Origin: Sphagnum magellanicum
Taxonomy: Eukaryota > Streptophyta > Sphagnopsida > Sphagnales > Sphagnaceae
NCBI GenBank assembly: GCA_021904315.1
Contig: CM038920.1
Location: 7,936,001-8,000,000 of the forward strand
DNA: 64,000 nucleotides
Direction of reading: 5' to 3'
The notes beneath the pieces were generated by a model. The model did no database searches, had not been told where the DNA came from, and saw only the letters and a program-made list of their open reading frames with translations. The translations under genes were made by a program, and so were the position numbers. Positions 38,114 through 47,459 of the stretch are shown here, one piece after another. The first letter of the stretch is position 1. Each line of letters opens with the position of its first letter.

Positions 38114-40632
38114 TTAGTTGTTTTTTGTGAAGGATTCTTGCATACCTTTCAACTCGAAGACATGCAAGTACTCATAACCTTCATTCAAAATGGAACTACT
38201 ACGTAATTATGTTTTAACGAATAAAAATGTGGTTCAATGGAATGTAATTAATCATATGAAGGAACCCATTGCATTGTGTCCCTTTAGTAAGTATCAAAAC
38301 ATGTTTGGAAGATTTAACACTTACCATGACAAGTATGAAGAAGTAGTGTTGGTGTCATTAGCATTCATGTTTTTGCAATTTGACCCCCCCTCATTCACTT
38401 TATCATAATGTTTTAAAATAAACTTCAATTTTAGCATGCATAACATTGTTGGAAAGCTAATCTCAGAGGCAACCTTGGCATAAAATTTCATAAGCTTTTA
38501 TTCATGTAGTCCGGAGATATGCCCCAAAACTTGAGAGCTATTTTTGACAATGTTGGGAAAAAATAAACTTCGAACCCCTGTTATTTCTAATAAGTGCATC
38601 TCTTTTACAGAAGCTTAGATGATACTAAAACTTGGAAAGAACATTTTTCAACTTGTACTTTGAAGTTGATTGAAGTTTAACACAAATCCAATGGTGGATT
38701 TGGGAGGAATAAATATTTTTGTAAAAAGTTCGAAGACTTGACCATCGACAATATTCTATAAAATTCCAATTCCTTCTACTTTCTATATTTAATCTTTTTC
38801 CATGCTCTTTTTGCTTCCACATATCATTATGTTCATGAGTAACACACATTCACGCAAACTCAATTAACTTCTCCCTTTCACACATTCTTCCTATAACACA
38901 TAAAACATTTCACACATTAAACAAATAAGAGACTTTCAAGCTTCAAGGAGCCTCTCCCTTGACCCCTTTTTGAGTTGATTTCCTTTGGCCAATGAGAACT
39001 TGTGGAAATCTTTCCTTCCAATCAAAGGCCTCTTCTCCCTTCATGAACTAATGGAATTTAATGATGATTCCACCTTCCAATGCTATTGAGGATGAGAATC
39101 CTTGTATTAAAGAGATTTTTAATCACCAATCAAATTAGGACATTAATCTTCGTCACCAATGAATTTGGACAATTTATCCTTCCTTTATCTTGGATCTTTT
39201 GATGGGATGCCTTAAGTTAATCATTCCCAAGCCCATACGTTTGACCTATCATCCTGATCTTCATGCTAATTCTTTTAAAATAACTAACCTTTATGATAAT
39301 TACTGGTATTAAGAAGTAACATCCTTTGGTTCTTCTTTGACTAAGTCAATTCAAAACTATTAATAACCTTCCTCTTAACCTATGTATTAATTACTTCTTT
39401 AGTACATACTAGTCATTCATTACCATTTACTAATTACTTACATAATGCATAATAAATTGTACTAATTCCTTGTGAATAAGTCTTTTGCTATAAAAATGTT
39501 TACATATTATGTGGATCCACCGTCAAAATTAAGGCTCAATGAATCTGTCAGAATTAAAACATTGAGATTTTCACATAGTTTTGTTGTCGTAACCTGCATT
39601 GTTGTAACTATGCCTACCCTAAATTACCAAATTAAAACATCATCCTTCTTTTGAATGCAAGTTCAAGGTTGTTGTTTCGAATTATTATTTTATTTTTTGT
39701 TGACGTAGGTAAGGATTGAACCATGGCAGATGATGCCACTATGTCTTCATATCTTTCGATTATGCCAATAGAAGATGAAGAACTTGAAGAAACACTGATT
39801 GACATGAATATTTCCTAACAACCATGTGAAGAAAAATCGATTGAAAGGGTGGTGTGCTTTCGAGTGGTTAAGTTAGTGTGAAATCATCATGTGTTGCCTA
39901 ACCCTCACGCTCTTGCCATCTACCTAAAATTAGTTCATGCCTTAGGAATTAGGTTTGAAAGATTTGATGAGTGTAAATGTGAGGATCACAACATCCATTT
40001 TTTCTACAAGACTTGGGTCGCTGGTGATGGACATTATCATTGGTTCAAGGGTCCAATAAATCCATTGCTGATTGAACAAAGAGCTGATTACCTTGTTCGA
40101 AGCATTCACTAACTGATTGAATTTTCTACAACTATGAAGATTTGCTAAGCTTTGGTTTAGGCTATACAAGTTTTGTTGTCCTATCTTTCATAGGATTTAT
40201 TAGTAACATATAGAATTTTCCTACATGCCTATTAATAAAGTACCATGTTTACTTATGAAACGTTATTATACTTCTGACCTTTGATTAATCAAATCATTTT
40301 TTAAATATTCAACTAGATTCATAAGCTTGGTTTTATGGATGCTTCCTTTGTAAGTGATCAAATCCAAAACTACGCCTATAACTTATATAATACTACAAAT
40401 GTTTTTAATGAATAATAATTAGATAACTAATGCACATCTTATTATACTGATAAGGCTATTCAACTTCTAATATTTGAATAATTATCCTTAATTTACTTAA
40501 TAAGTTTGAAATGGCCCAAAACATTCAATTTAATTATAATTTCTTAAATTCCACTAATACCTATTTTCAAGGGTTACTTAATAGATAAAAAATCAACTAT
40601 GAAGCCTAATGGAAAGCATACTGTTGAACTAA
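38114..40632. mobile_element. 2.5-kb insertion of unknown class
   Basis: Defined by comparison: the inner copy is interrupted between sequences that are adjacent in the outer copy (about 13200). GGC is present at both edges (38111-38113 and 40633-40635), and the ends share only the inverted hexamer TTAGTT. Inside, a plus-strand frame at 39891-40112 (IRFERFDECKCEDHN...WVAGDGHYHWF) looks coding but I do not recognise it. The 3-bp duplication would fit CACTA or PIF, but the ends match neither. Confidence 0.45.
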
Positions 40633-40861
40633 GGCTCACACCCTTTTCTAAAACTCAATGGATTGAGTTTCTCTTTGTGATTATTGGCTGTATTATCAAT
40701 ACATTATTATTATTTTTATTTGATGTATCATCTAGTAATGGAATAAGAGATTGTTGTTTTTGTATTTGATGAGATGTATTTGTTCATTGTAAATAATTTT
40801 GTGTACAATTTTTTTCCTAGTCATGATTAGTGATCTTTGTTGTTGCACTTGAACCCTAATC

Positions 40862-41560
40862 CCTAATGGCCATTAGGTGTTTGTTTTTTTCATTTCATGG
40901 CATTAACTCCAACTTTATTATGAGTTTTCTAATTTTTGTGTTCTTTTGTATTGGATGTGGCATATTTTTAAACAATGTTTTGATCATAAAAAATTATGTG
41001 TATCATTAACATGGTATTAAGGAATTTTTTTATTACAAAAATTTGTGTGTATATTCTTAGATGCTAGCTATCGATATTGTTTTTGGGACCTTAACCCTAA
41101 TCCCTAGTGGCCATCAAACATCTATTTTTTTCTTTAGTGGCATAGAGCTACCAAATATAATAATTGATTTTATTATAGTATGAACACTTTGGATCCATAG
41201 ACATTATTACAATTGATGAATTGGCACATGTTGTGCTTAGTTTTTTTAATTTAGTGAATTTTATTTTTTTCTTGAATAGAAGCACAATTTGATTTCCAAC
41301 CTTGATAATGAATAACCTATAATTTTCACTTGGACGGCACCAAGCAAAATATTCTTTCCATCATATGAATATATTCATTTTGAAACTAGCATATTATATT
41401 TGTTATTCGCTTTGTGTCTTTTAATGTATTAAAAACAATGATTGAAAATGTTGCAGAAAAAAATTGGTGTGAATTCTTTTGAAATTCAATGTATACATCA
41501 ATGTAATATTGTTGTTTTTACTTGAATGTAAGGTTACATTTCTTAAATCTAGTGGCCACC
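40862..41560. repeat. Subterminal dyad cluster, DUF7869-side end (inner copy)
   Basis: TGGCCA-centred words at about 40866, 41107 and 41552, plus a degraded one at 41340, equivalent to 12270-12955 inverted. Confidence 0.5.
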
Positions 41561-41624
41561 AAGCAGACTTCATACCATCCACCTAGTTGGGTAAAATCTT
41601 AAATTAATTAAATATGTGTTCATT

Positions 41625-42047
41625 TGAAAAGTTTTACATTGCAATTTGGTCTTGTACGAAACTTGAGGATGTGTTAAAGGTTCTTCCAATGCTCATGCAT
41701 GAAAATTTCATGGATTGGTTGGTTTTCATTTGGGGATGTGAACAATGTTCTAAGACGATTGGTCAAATTTCACGTGAGTCCCATTATTATTTAAGGGATT
41801 TGAAACATGTTTATTATGGTTGTCATGGACTACCTTATGGGAAGGAAGATCAAACATTACTCATTGATGATGAACCTAGCAAAGCGTTTCAAAATTCCAA
41901 ATGGAGTGGTTTTTTTTTTAATCATTCAGGGGACAAATGTTGTCAAAAAACAAGGTGCAATGTTTGGACCTTGCATCTTGTTTGTGGCCACCTTTTGTTG
42001 GATTGCCATTGACCAAAGTAGTTCAAGTTCATTATGATTTTATAGTT
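41625..42047 (+). pseudogene. FCP1/NIF-type gene, second, 3' part
   Basis: Continues the gene cut at 19147. Visible: FYIAIWSCTKLEDVLKVLP (the IWS block of FCP1 homology domains), WGCEQCSKT, LRDLKHVYY, LPYGKEDQTLLIDDEPSKAF, where LLIDDEP is HAD motif III with both Asp present, and KWSGFFF. After this the match shifts frame once. Expected length and domain order fit an NLI-interacting-factor-like phosphatase domain. Motif III is intact while motif I in the 5' part is not. Confidence 0.7.
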
Positions 42048-42448
42048 TAAAAGTATTTTAAGCTTTGATTAAGTTCGTTTTCAAAGAATTATTATTAGTT
42101 CTTCCAGTATATGGGTATTGATAATGGCAATGTTTGCAATATCTTGCCTTTTTTAGGTGTTAAGTATTTTGAATCATTTTATTTCATTTTTCATTGTATT
42201 CCCATTTTGTAAATCATTTTTTATGGCATAACTTTTATACATGGTTATATCTTTTCATATGCCTTTGTTTTGTAATATTAACTTTTGTTTGTAGTTGATT
42301 CGAATTGTTGTTTGTACATTGCGCAACGTTGTTTGCAACTTTAAAGGGGAGAAAAAAATGTTAACCATTCAATTTTTTATTCCAAGATAATGCCAATGTT
42401 GTTGGATATTTGAGCATGGACAATCATAAGATTAGGAGGATTATCTTT

Positions 42449-42720
42449 GGGTGAAAATCCTTTAAGGTGTACCACATAGGACAAAAAAGGCCTATCTTTA
42501 TTGTAGTTTTTTTTTACTCTATATTTTGATCCCCATAAAAAATAATGAATCAAAAGTTGTCAAAAATTTCAAAAGGACTATATTTTAGACCATTACAATT
42601 TTAGATTCCATCATAATCATCCATAAATGTGTCTTTACATGGTAAAATAGGACTAGGTGAAAAAGACAAAAAAAGGTGATGTTGTGACAAGATTTTGGTA
42701 CACTTTAAAGAATTTGGACC
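42449..42720. mobile_element. Short TIR element (MITE), copy 2, with 5-bp duplication
   Basis: 272 bp, nearly identical in structure to 15667-15939. Ends are GGGTGAAAATCCTTTAAGG and the inverse GGTCCAAATTCTTTAAAG. TCTTT lies on both sides. The inner transposon copy carries the unfilled site at about 19895-19910 (single AAAGA on its strand), which proves the insertion and its exact boundaries. Confidence 0.85.
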
Positions 42721-42834
42721 TCTTTCATATTTTATAAAAACTCTCTTTTAAGGTTTCTTTTGAAAAATGATTTTTTAATAGTGGAATTTTCATTCCATGA
42801 TTCTTGGAAAAATTAGTTCAATTGTTTTGAAAAC

Positions 42835-43395
42835 CATGCGACCACTAGCTTCAATTTATTTCAAATTATGCTTCAAATTTAAACTATCCTTTATTAAAGT
42901 TTTAAAATATATATATATTTTCATAGTGGATTTTTTGTTTCAAGTTCATTGAAGAAATTATGTGAGGTGTTTTGACAACTTAGTGACTACCAAGTTCAAT
43001 TTGTATTAAAACATTTAATAAAGTTGGTTTAGTTGTTATGTATTAATTTATATAAATTTCCAAAAGTTGCAACTTTTTCCTTTTTAAGTAGACTTATTAT
43101 GTATTCTAGATTTTCTCTATGATGCAGCTTCTTTTCCTCTTGTTATAGGCCTAGTGGCCATCACACCTCAAAGTTTAATTTGGATTCAATCCAATCATGT
43201 ATGTTTGATCTTTGTAAATTTTATTTTATTAAATTGACATCCTCCAAATTCTTTTTTTTTTTTTTGTTAAAAAACCTCCCATGGTGTCCACAAGGTTTAA
43301 TTTGTATAACTTGGGGTATAAATTGTAATTTTTGCTTCAAGAACTTAAAAATTTCCTTACTGTTAACAACCAAGTCTTGGTGGCCATCAAGTGAT
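42835..43395. repeat. Subterminal dyad cluster, FCP1-side end (outer copy)
   Basis: TGGCCA or related dyads at about 42838, 42984, 43147 and 43378, inverse of 19233-19783. They lie within 650 bp of the right terminus of the outer element. Confidence 0.55.
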
Positions 43396-43473
43396 TTATA
43401 AATTGAAAAAAAAAAAAAAAAAAAACCATTAAATTTATTTATTTTTTTGCATTTTTAGACTTTTGTAAAGTCC

Positions 43474-43494
43474 TAAATTAATTAAATATGTGTT
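43474..43494 (-). repeat. Right terminal inverted repeat of outer transposon
   Basis: Exact inverse of 12190-12210, followed by the duplicated target ACAA (43495-43498). The inward sequence TAGGACTTTACAAAAGTC (read inverted) matches that next to the left terminus of the inner copy at 19148. Confidence 0.75.
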
Positions 43495-43499
43495 ACAAG

Positions 43500-44231
43500 C
43501 TTATTATTCTATTTAAAATGACACCTTTTTCAAATCAAACATTCAAACTCAATGTATTTTTAATTAAATATGACATTATGAAACCTTTCAAAAGTAATTT
43601 TTTTTCTTCTTATGATAGGTTAGAAGTTCTCAAAAACAATTTAATTCTATATTTATGCAATTTGTGTTTGTAACATGATAAAATTTGAAAAATAAACAAT
43701 AATTAAATGCACCATACATGTATGAATTTTATAAATTGTTCCCATGAATGTGGAAGGGTTAATTTGTGCAATTTGAAAATTATTGCACTAAGTTGTGAAA
43801 AGTAAATTGAAACTACATTAAAAAAAAGAAGTTGATATAACATTTAAAACTTCTAATTTATTGTCCTTATCACATTGAGACACTTATGTAGTTCATAAGG
43901 TCAATTTCATAAATTGACACCTTTATTCTGAAAATCTTTGAAGATGATGTTTTTGGCCTATTACATTGTTTTGTTTCAACTCAATGTATGACATTGTATG
44001 TTGGTGAATAATTTGTGCAATGTCGATCATCCAAATTATTTTGACATCTAGATGTCAAATTTATGTTGATTTTATTGGCAAATTGTGCATCTAACACTTG
44101 AAAGCTTAAAGTTCATATGCCTAAGACCATTGCAAATGTGTCCTGAAGTGTTTGTCTTTTGGTGCAAATTTTCATTAAATCCTGAATTCAAACAATAATT
44201 TGTGAGTACTAAGAGCAATCCTATCTCTTAG
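43500..44231. other. AT-rich spacer or intron
   Basis: No coding exon recognised. If the exons at 44232-44601 are real, this belongs to the preceding intron, and the nested transposons may lie in that same intron. Confidence 0.35.
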
Positions 44232-44601
44232 CCTGATTTAGTGCATACATTATCAAAAGAAGGTCCTGAACCCTTAGGTAAGCACCCGAATATCACAAAT
44301 CAAGTTGCATCAAGAAAAGCGAGAACTCAGATTGATGGCACCAAGGCTAACTTACTCAAGATGCGTCTAGTTGCTGGAGATCTTTTGCAGCAAGCAGCCT
44401 TCGTGTTTGACACTGTTCTATATGCACTTCATCCCATCTACTCCCCATTCAGTCTGGAACCCTTCAATTCTCGCTCCTATATCTGTACCTCTTTTGTTTC
44501 TTGTTGTTTAAACAGGATCCCAGCTTCCATCCAGAGTTATCAAAATTCGACAAGAGTCTGATCGTTTGAGAATTATGATACAGAACTTTCCCCTAGTCTA
44601 A
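44232..44601 (+). CDS. Last two exons of an unidentified protein-coding gene (partial)
   Basis: Composition becomes balanced here. An exon at 44232-44277 follows a pyrimidine-rich acceptor (CCTATCTCTTAG) and ends at a GTAAGC donor; it begins in phase 0 and reads PDLVHTLSKEGPEPL. The next exon starts at 44516 after TTTAAACAG and, joined in phase, reads LPSRVIKIRQESDRLRIMIQNFPLV up to a TAA at 44599-44601. Both splice sites fit plant consensus and the frame holds across a 238-bp intron. I do not recognise the protein; the basic, helix-forming tail gives no function. Upstream exons were not found and could lie beyond the transposon block. Alternatively it is a captured gene fragment. Confidence 0.4.
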
Positions 44602-45977
44602 GGATCTTGCTCGGGTCAATTCTTTGGTCATCTCATGGATCAGTTCTTATCGATCCAAACTTTTATATTAATTTATTGCTATTTGAAAAGGGAGCTGGAA
44701 TTACTTTTGTTATCTCAAGTTACCTTGAGTGCATAATAGCTACAAAAACCTTACTTTCGACTCACAATCGATTTATGGGACTAGGAGACTTCATGAGAGC
44801 GAAGTTCACAATGGGACTAAATTCCTGCAATCAATCATTCATCCTGGTCGCACAGAAAGCTCAGAAATAACACTTGCAGATATTAAAACTCACTATATTA
44901 GAAAATTCTGATGGGATTCTAATTTTATATCCAATTACGCTCATATAAAAGCTCTGAACTTCAACAGATGGCATATCTTGACAGTAAATCTACAAGCTGG
45001 TAGCAATATACAGTCTCTTGGAAACTCTCAGTCCAAAGTTGGGAAACTTCAGATGCAATCATTTTAGCTGTATCCTATTCTTATCATCTGCTATATGTAC
45101 AATAGCAGTCTTCCACTAGATATCATTGTCAACCTACCAACAAGCCATACCCAACTGTCCCTCTATCTATCTAATTGAAGTTAAACCTTTTTAATAATCT
45201 CATCTTCCCCTCCTGAAGGCATCACTGTGTGGGGCCGTATTCTCTGGTACGTGGTATGTAAATAGGGCTCATGTGATATTGGTGCTAGCTAGCTGGATAT
45301 ATTAAAGTGGATACAACTGAGATAGGACTTGTAGCGAACATCGGGATTCGGGAGTTGGGACTGTGTAGCGGCACAGGAGTACTGTATTCTGAGCAACAAC
45401 GTTTACTACAAGTATGATGGCGATAAAGCTCGGGGGGTCCCCAAACTATTCTTAGCCTTCGACATAGGGTAATACCCCAATTCATGATCAGGGTACAAGT
45501 TTATTAATATAAATAAGTGACCTTTATACTAAGCAAACTGGAGTTTTTTCCGGGACCCTCTCGTTCTTAAAAATGTGCATACATTGTTGCTTGCAGACGA
45601 AACCAAATACGCGTAACCTCGTTATATATAGGATTAGAGATCCTGAGTCCTGACCTGTTTTCAAGGAGTATCGGGGACAATGCTTGTGGCTGCAGCAATA
45701 GTCCAGTTTTTCATATCAACCCGTGTTATATTTATAGGGAAGTAATGGGTGTTGCTGCACAACACCCAGTAAACTTATACTGCAAAAGGGACTCTATATT
45801 TGATATCTGAGTCACCGGAAATTTGAGGAAACGAGCTATTGCAAAAAGATGATGGAGCTACCGTCAACTCCTAGTCTAAGCTGCTTATTGATCAACTAGG
45901 ACGTGTGATGCAGTAATCCAGGTTCGTACTAATTGCGTAGGAGGTGCACATTCTGCATCCGATCTTTAGTTTACTAT
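44602..45977. other. Intergenic region / 3' UTRs of convergent genes
   Basis: Balanced composition, no recognised exon. The plus-strand exons at 44232-44601 and the minus-strand HMA gene converge here, so it probably holds both 3' untranslated regions. Confidence 0.4.
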
Positions 45978-46873
45978 TCAATTATAACATCTGAAGGATG
46001 GGGAATCCTCGTTGTAGTAGGATATCTGTTCATATTCAGGTAGAGTATAGTCGTAGTAATCTGAGGACTGCGCCGTATGGGGTACGGGGAAGAAAATTTG
46101 ACTCTGCGGAATTACTCGGGTCATGAAACGATCAACTCGGCCGTAAGGTCTCGGGTCTTGATGATTCGAATAACTTCTGCCTGATGCAACTGAGGCAGAA
46201 GAATGGAATTTGCGAGCAGAATCATTGTAGTATGGATCCAAGAAAGTTCGGGTCGACAATGGCAAGGACGTGTACTCATTTCTGTGTCTAGTGTTATACG
46301 ACCTGGAGTTTGAACCATAATATTGGGTGTCGTCAATCCGAGTATTCTCGGCCCAGAACTTGGAGTTTTTCTTGATGCGCTTCACCTTCTTGAGCAGACG
46401 CAGAGGATCGACGTAATTATAATTTCCTGTGACTGTAACTTTTTGGCAGTGCTGATCGCAGACTACGCTATAGACACCTTCCACATCGAGAAGCTCTTCT
46501 CTCACTTTCTCTTCGCATTTGGCGCAACACATTGGCACTTTCAAGTCAATGTCCTGCACATACGACGTAATTATCAAATAGATACTGCAGTGATCAGAAA
46601 TAGTCTGGTTAGAAGATCTATCAACTACTCAAATCTTGCTGGCCCTAGTTTTCAGTTCTCGACGTAACTTTGAGATACCTGTAAATAGCTACCATGTCGA
46701 GAGAAAGGGGAAACTTCGCGATTCTCTCGGTAAGAGCCGTTTCTGTCGACGATCCAAGCAGGCTCCTCTCCTTGCCGGTAGAAGAGCTGCAGGGTTCAAG
46801 GATGCTACAAATCATCAGATTCACACAAAGTCGTGATGCCAAGACTAACCTTTAACAGCAACGACAGAGGCAT
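45978..46873 (-). CDS. HMA-domain metal-binding protein (HPP-like), three exons
   Basis: Model: exon 1 at 46873-46850 (ATG, 8 residues, GTTAGT donor), exon 2 at 46786-46679 (36 residues, CTGCAG acceptor, GTATCT donor), exon 3 at 46553-45978 (TGTGCAG acceptor, stop). It encodes 235 residues; introns of 63 and 125 bp; both junctions phase 0. The HMA domain covers about residues 46-112 with MCCAKC at 52-57 (Cys54 and Cys57 bind the metal), followed by a Tyr/Ser/Arg-rich tail. There is no CaaX box, so it is not a prenylated HIPP. Family members bind copper, zinc or cadmium in the cytosol or nucleus. The open frame of exon 3 has no ATG before the HMA domain, and exon 2 (LFYRQGEEP...) aligns with the start of the paralogue at 58348-58893 (LFYGPTEP), which supports the model. 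Exon 1 is the least certain. Confidence 0.75.
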
Positions 46874-47444
46874 TGAAGATCGGATGAAGATACAGCCACA
46901 GCAAGAAACAATCTATGTATAGCCTGGAACAAGTTTTTTATTAGAGAATTCGCAGGATTCCTGCAGAAGACTAGTCAAGATGTCGAAAACCCACCTCGTT
47001 CATCCCTATTGACATATTCTTGGATTTGTATGTCGACGAGATTCTTTAGAGAAGCCTTCTTGCACAACAGATTGCTCAAACCAAGGATAAGAAAAGATCG
47101 GTATCTTGAGCAAACGGGGAAATAATATTGCGGCAGTTTAGTGTCACTCGAGACCGGATCGAACCGCGGAGCCTGAACTGCGCCGAAGACCTTCAGCGGT
47201 AAAACAACAGAAATCTAGACCCGACACTCCTTTCCAGGGAAAGTGAATTGATCAATTCAATTGTGCGCGGGGCGATCATTTGCTCACTATTTGATTGATC
47301 ATTTAGTCTCGAAGGCGGCTACAACTAGTGAGATCGGGGAAGGTAAGAGACAAGTGGGACCACTCGAAATGCACTAAGCTCGCTGCTCGACCGAACGGCG
47401 CACTGCAGATGTGAGAGGTGCAGGAAAGGAGACATCATCGTTTA

Positions 47445-47452
47445 CTTATATA
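47445..47452 (-). promoter_or_regulatory. Candidate TATA box for the three-exon HMA gene
   Basis: TATATAAG on the minus strand in a GC-richer context, about 570 bp upstream of the proposed start codon. That distance would need a long leader or a 5' UTR intron, so the assignment is tentative. Confidence 0.35.
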
Positions 47453-47459
47453 AGCTTTC

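Larger units (their letters stand above)
19148..41620 (-). mobile_element. Inner nested TIR transposon, inverted relative of the outer copy
   Basis: 22.5 kb. Left terminus AACACATTTAATTAATTTA (19148-19166, 2 bp shorter than consensus); right terminus at 41600-41620 is the full inverse repeat. CATT flanks both sides (19144-19147 and 41621-41624). Reading from the right end leftwards it repeats the outer copy: 41600-40640 equals 12200-13190, 38110-37710 equals 13200-13560, DUF7869 at 37500-35890, leader 35640-35300, satellite 34745-34255, and its left end 20175-19148 equals 42170-43494 inverted. Material between 20175 and 34255 (about 14 kb) has no counterpart in the outer copy and replaces the FCP1 genes. 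It must be younger than the outer copy because it sits inside it. Confidence 0.75.
12190..43494 (+). mobile_element. Outer TIR transposon of unclassified family, interrupted by a nested relative
   Basis: Ends are a 21-bp terminal inverted repeat: AACACATATTTAATTAA onwards at 12190-12210 and its exact inverse at 43474-43494. The 4-bp duplication ACAA lies at 12186-12189 and 43495-43498. Without the inner element (19148-41620 plus one 4-bp duplication) it is about 8.83 kb. Order: left subterminal region with TGGCCA dyads; DUF7869-family gene (minus); 46-bp palindromic satellite; two FCP1-like frames (plus); right subterminal region with dyads. One internal MITE lies at 15667-15939 and another at 42449-42720. 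No DDE motif of a known superfamily, no capsid gene and no polymerase were seen. The 4-bp duplication excludes CACTA, hAT, Mutator, PIF and Tc1. The copy is decayed. Confidence 0.75.

Noticed and set aside
12190-43494. Reading the 31-kb TIR-bounded region as a Polinton or other virus-like giant element
   Set aside because: No capsid, polymerase, protease or integrase gene is visible; the length comes from one 8.8-kb element containing a relative. Polintons also use 6-bp duplications.
46554-46577. Start of the HMA protein at 46577
   Set aside because: The codon there is TTG, and the stretch lies in an intron ending TGTGCAG; upstream exons give a better model.
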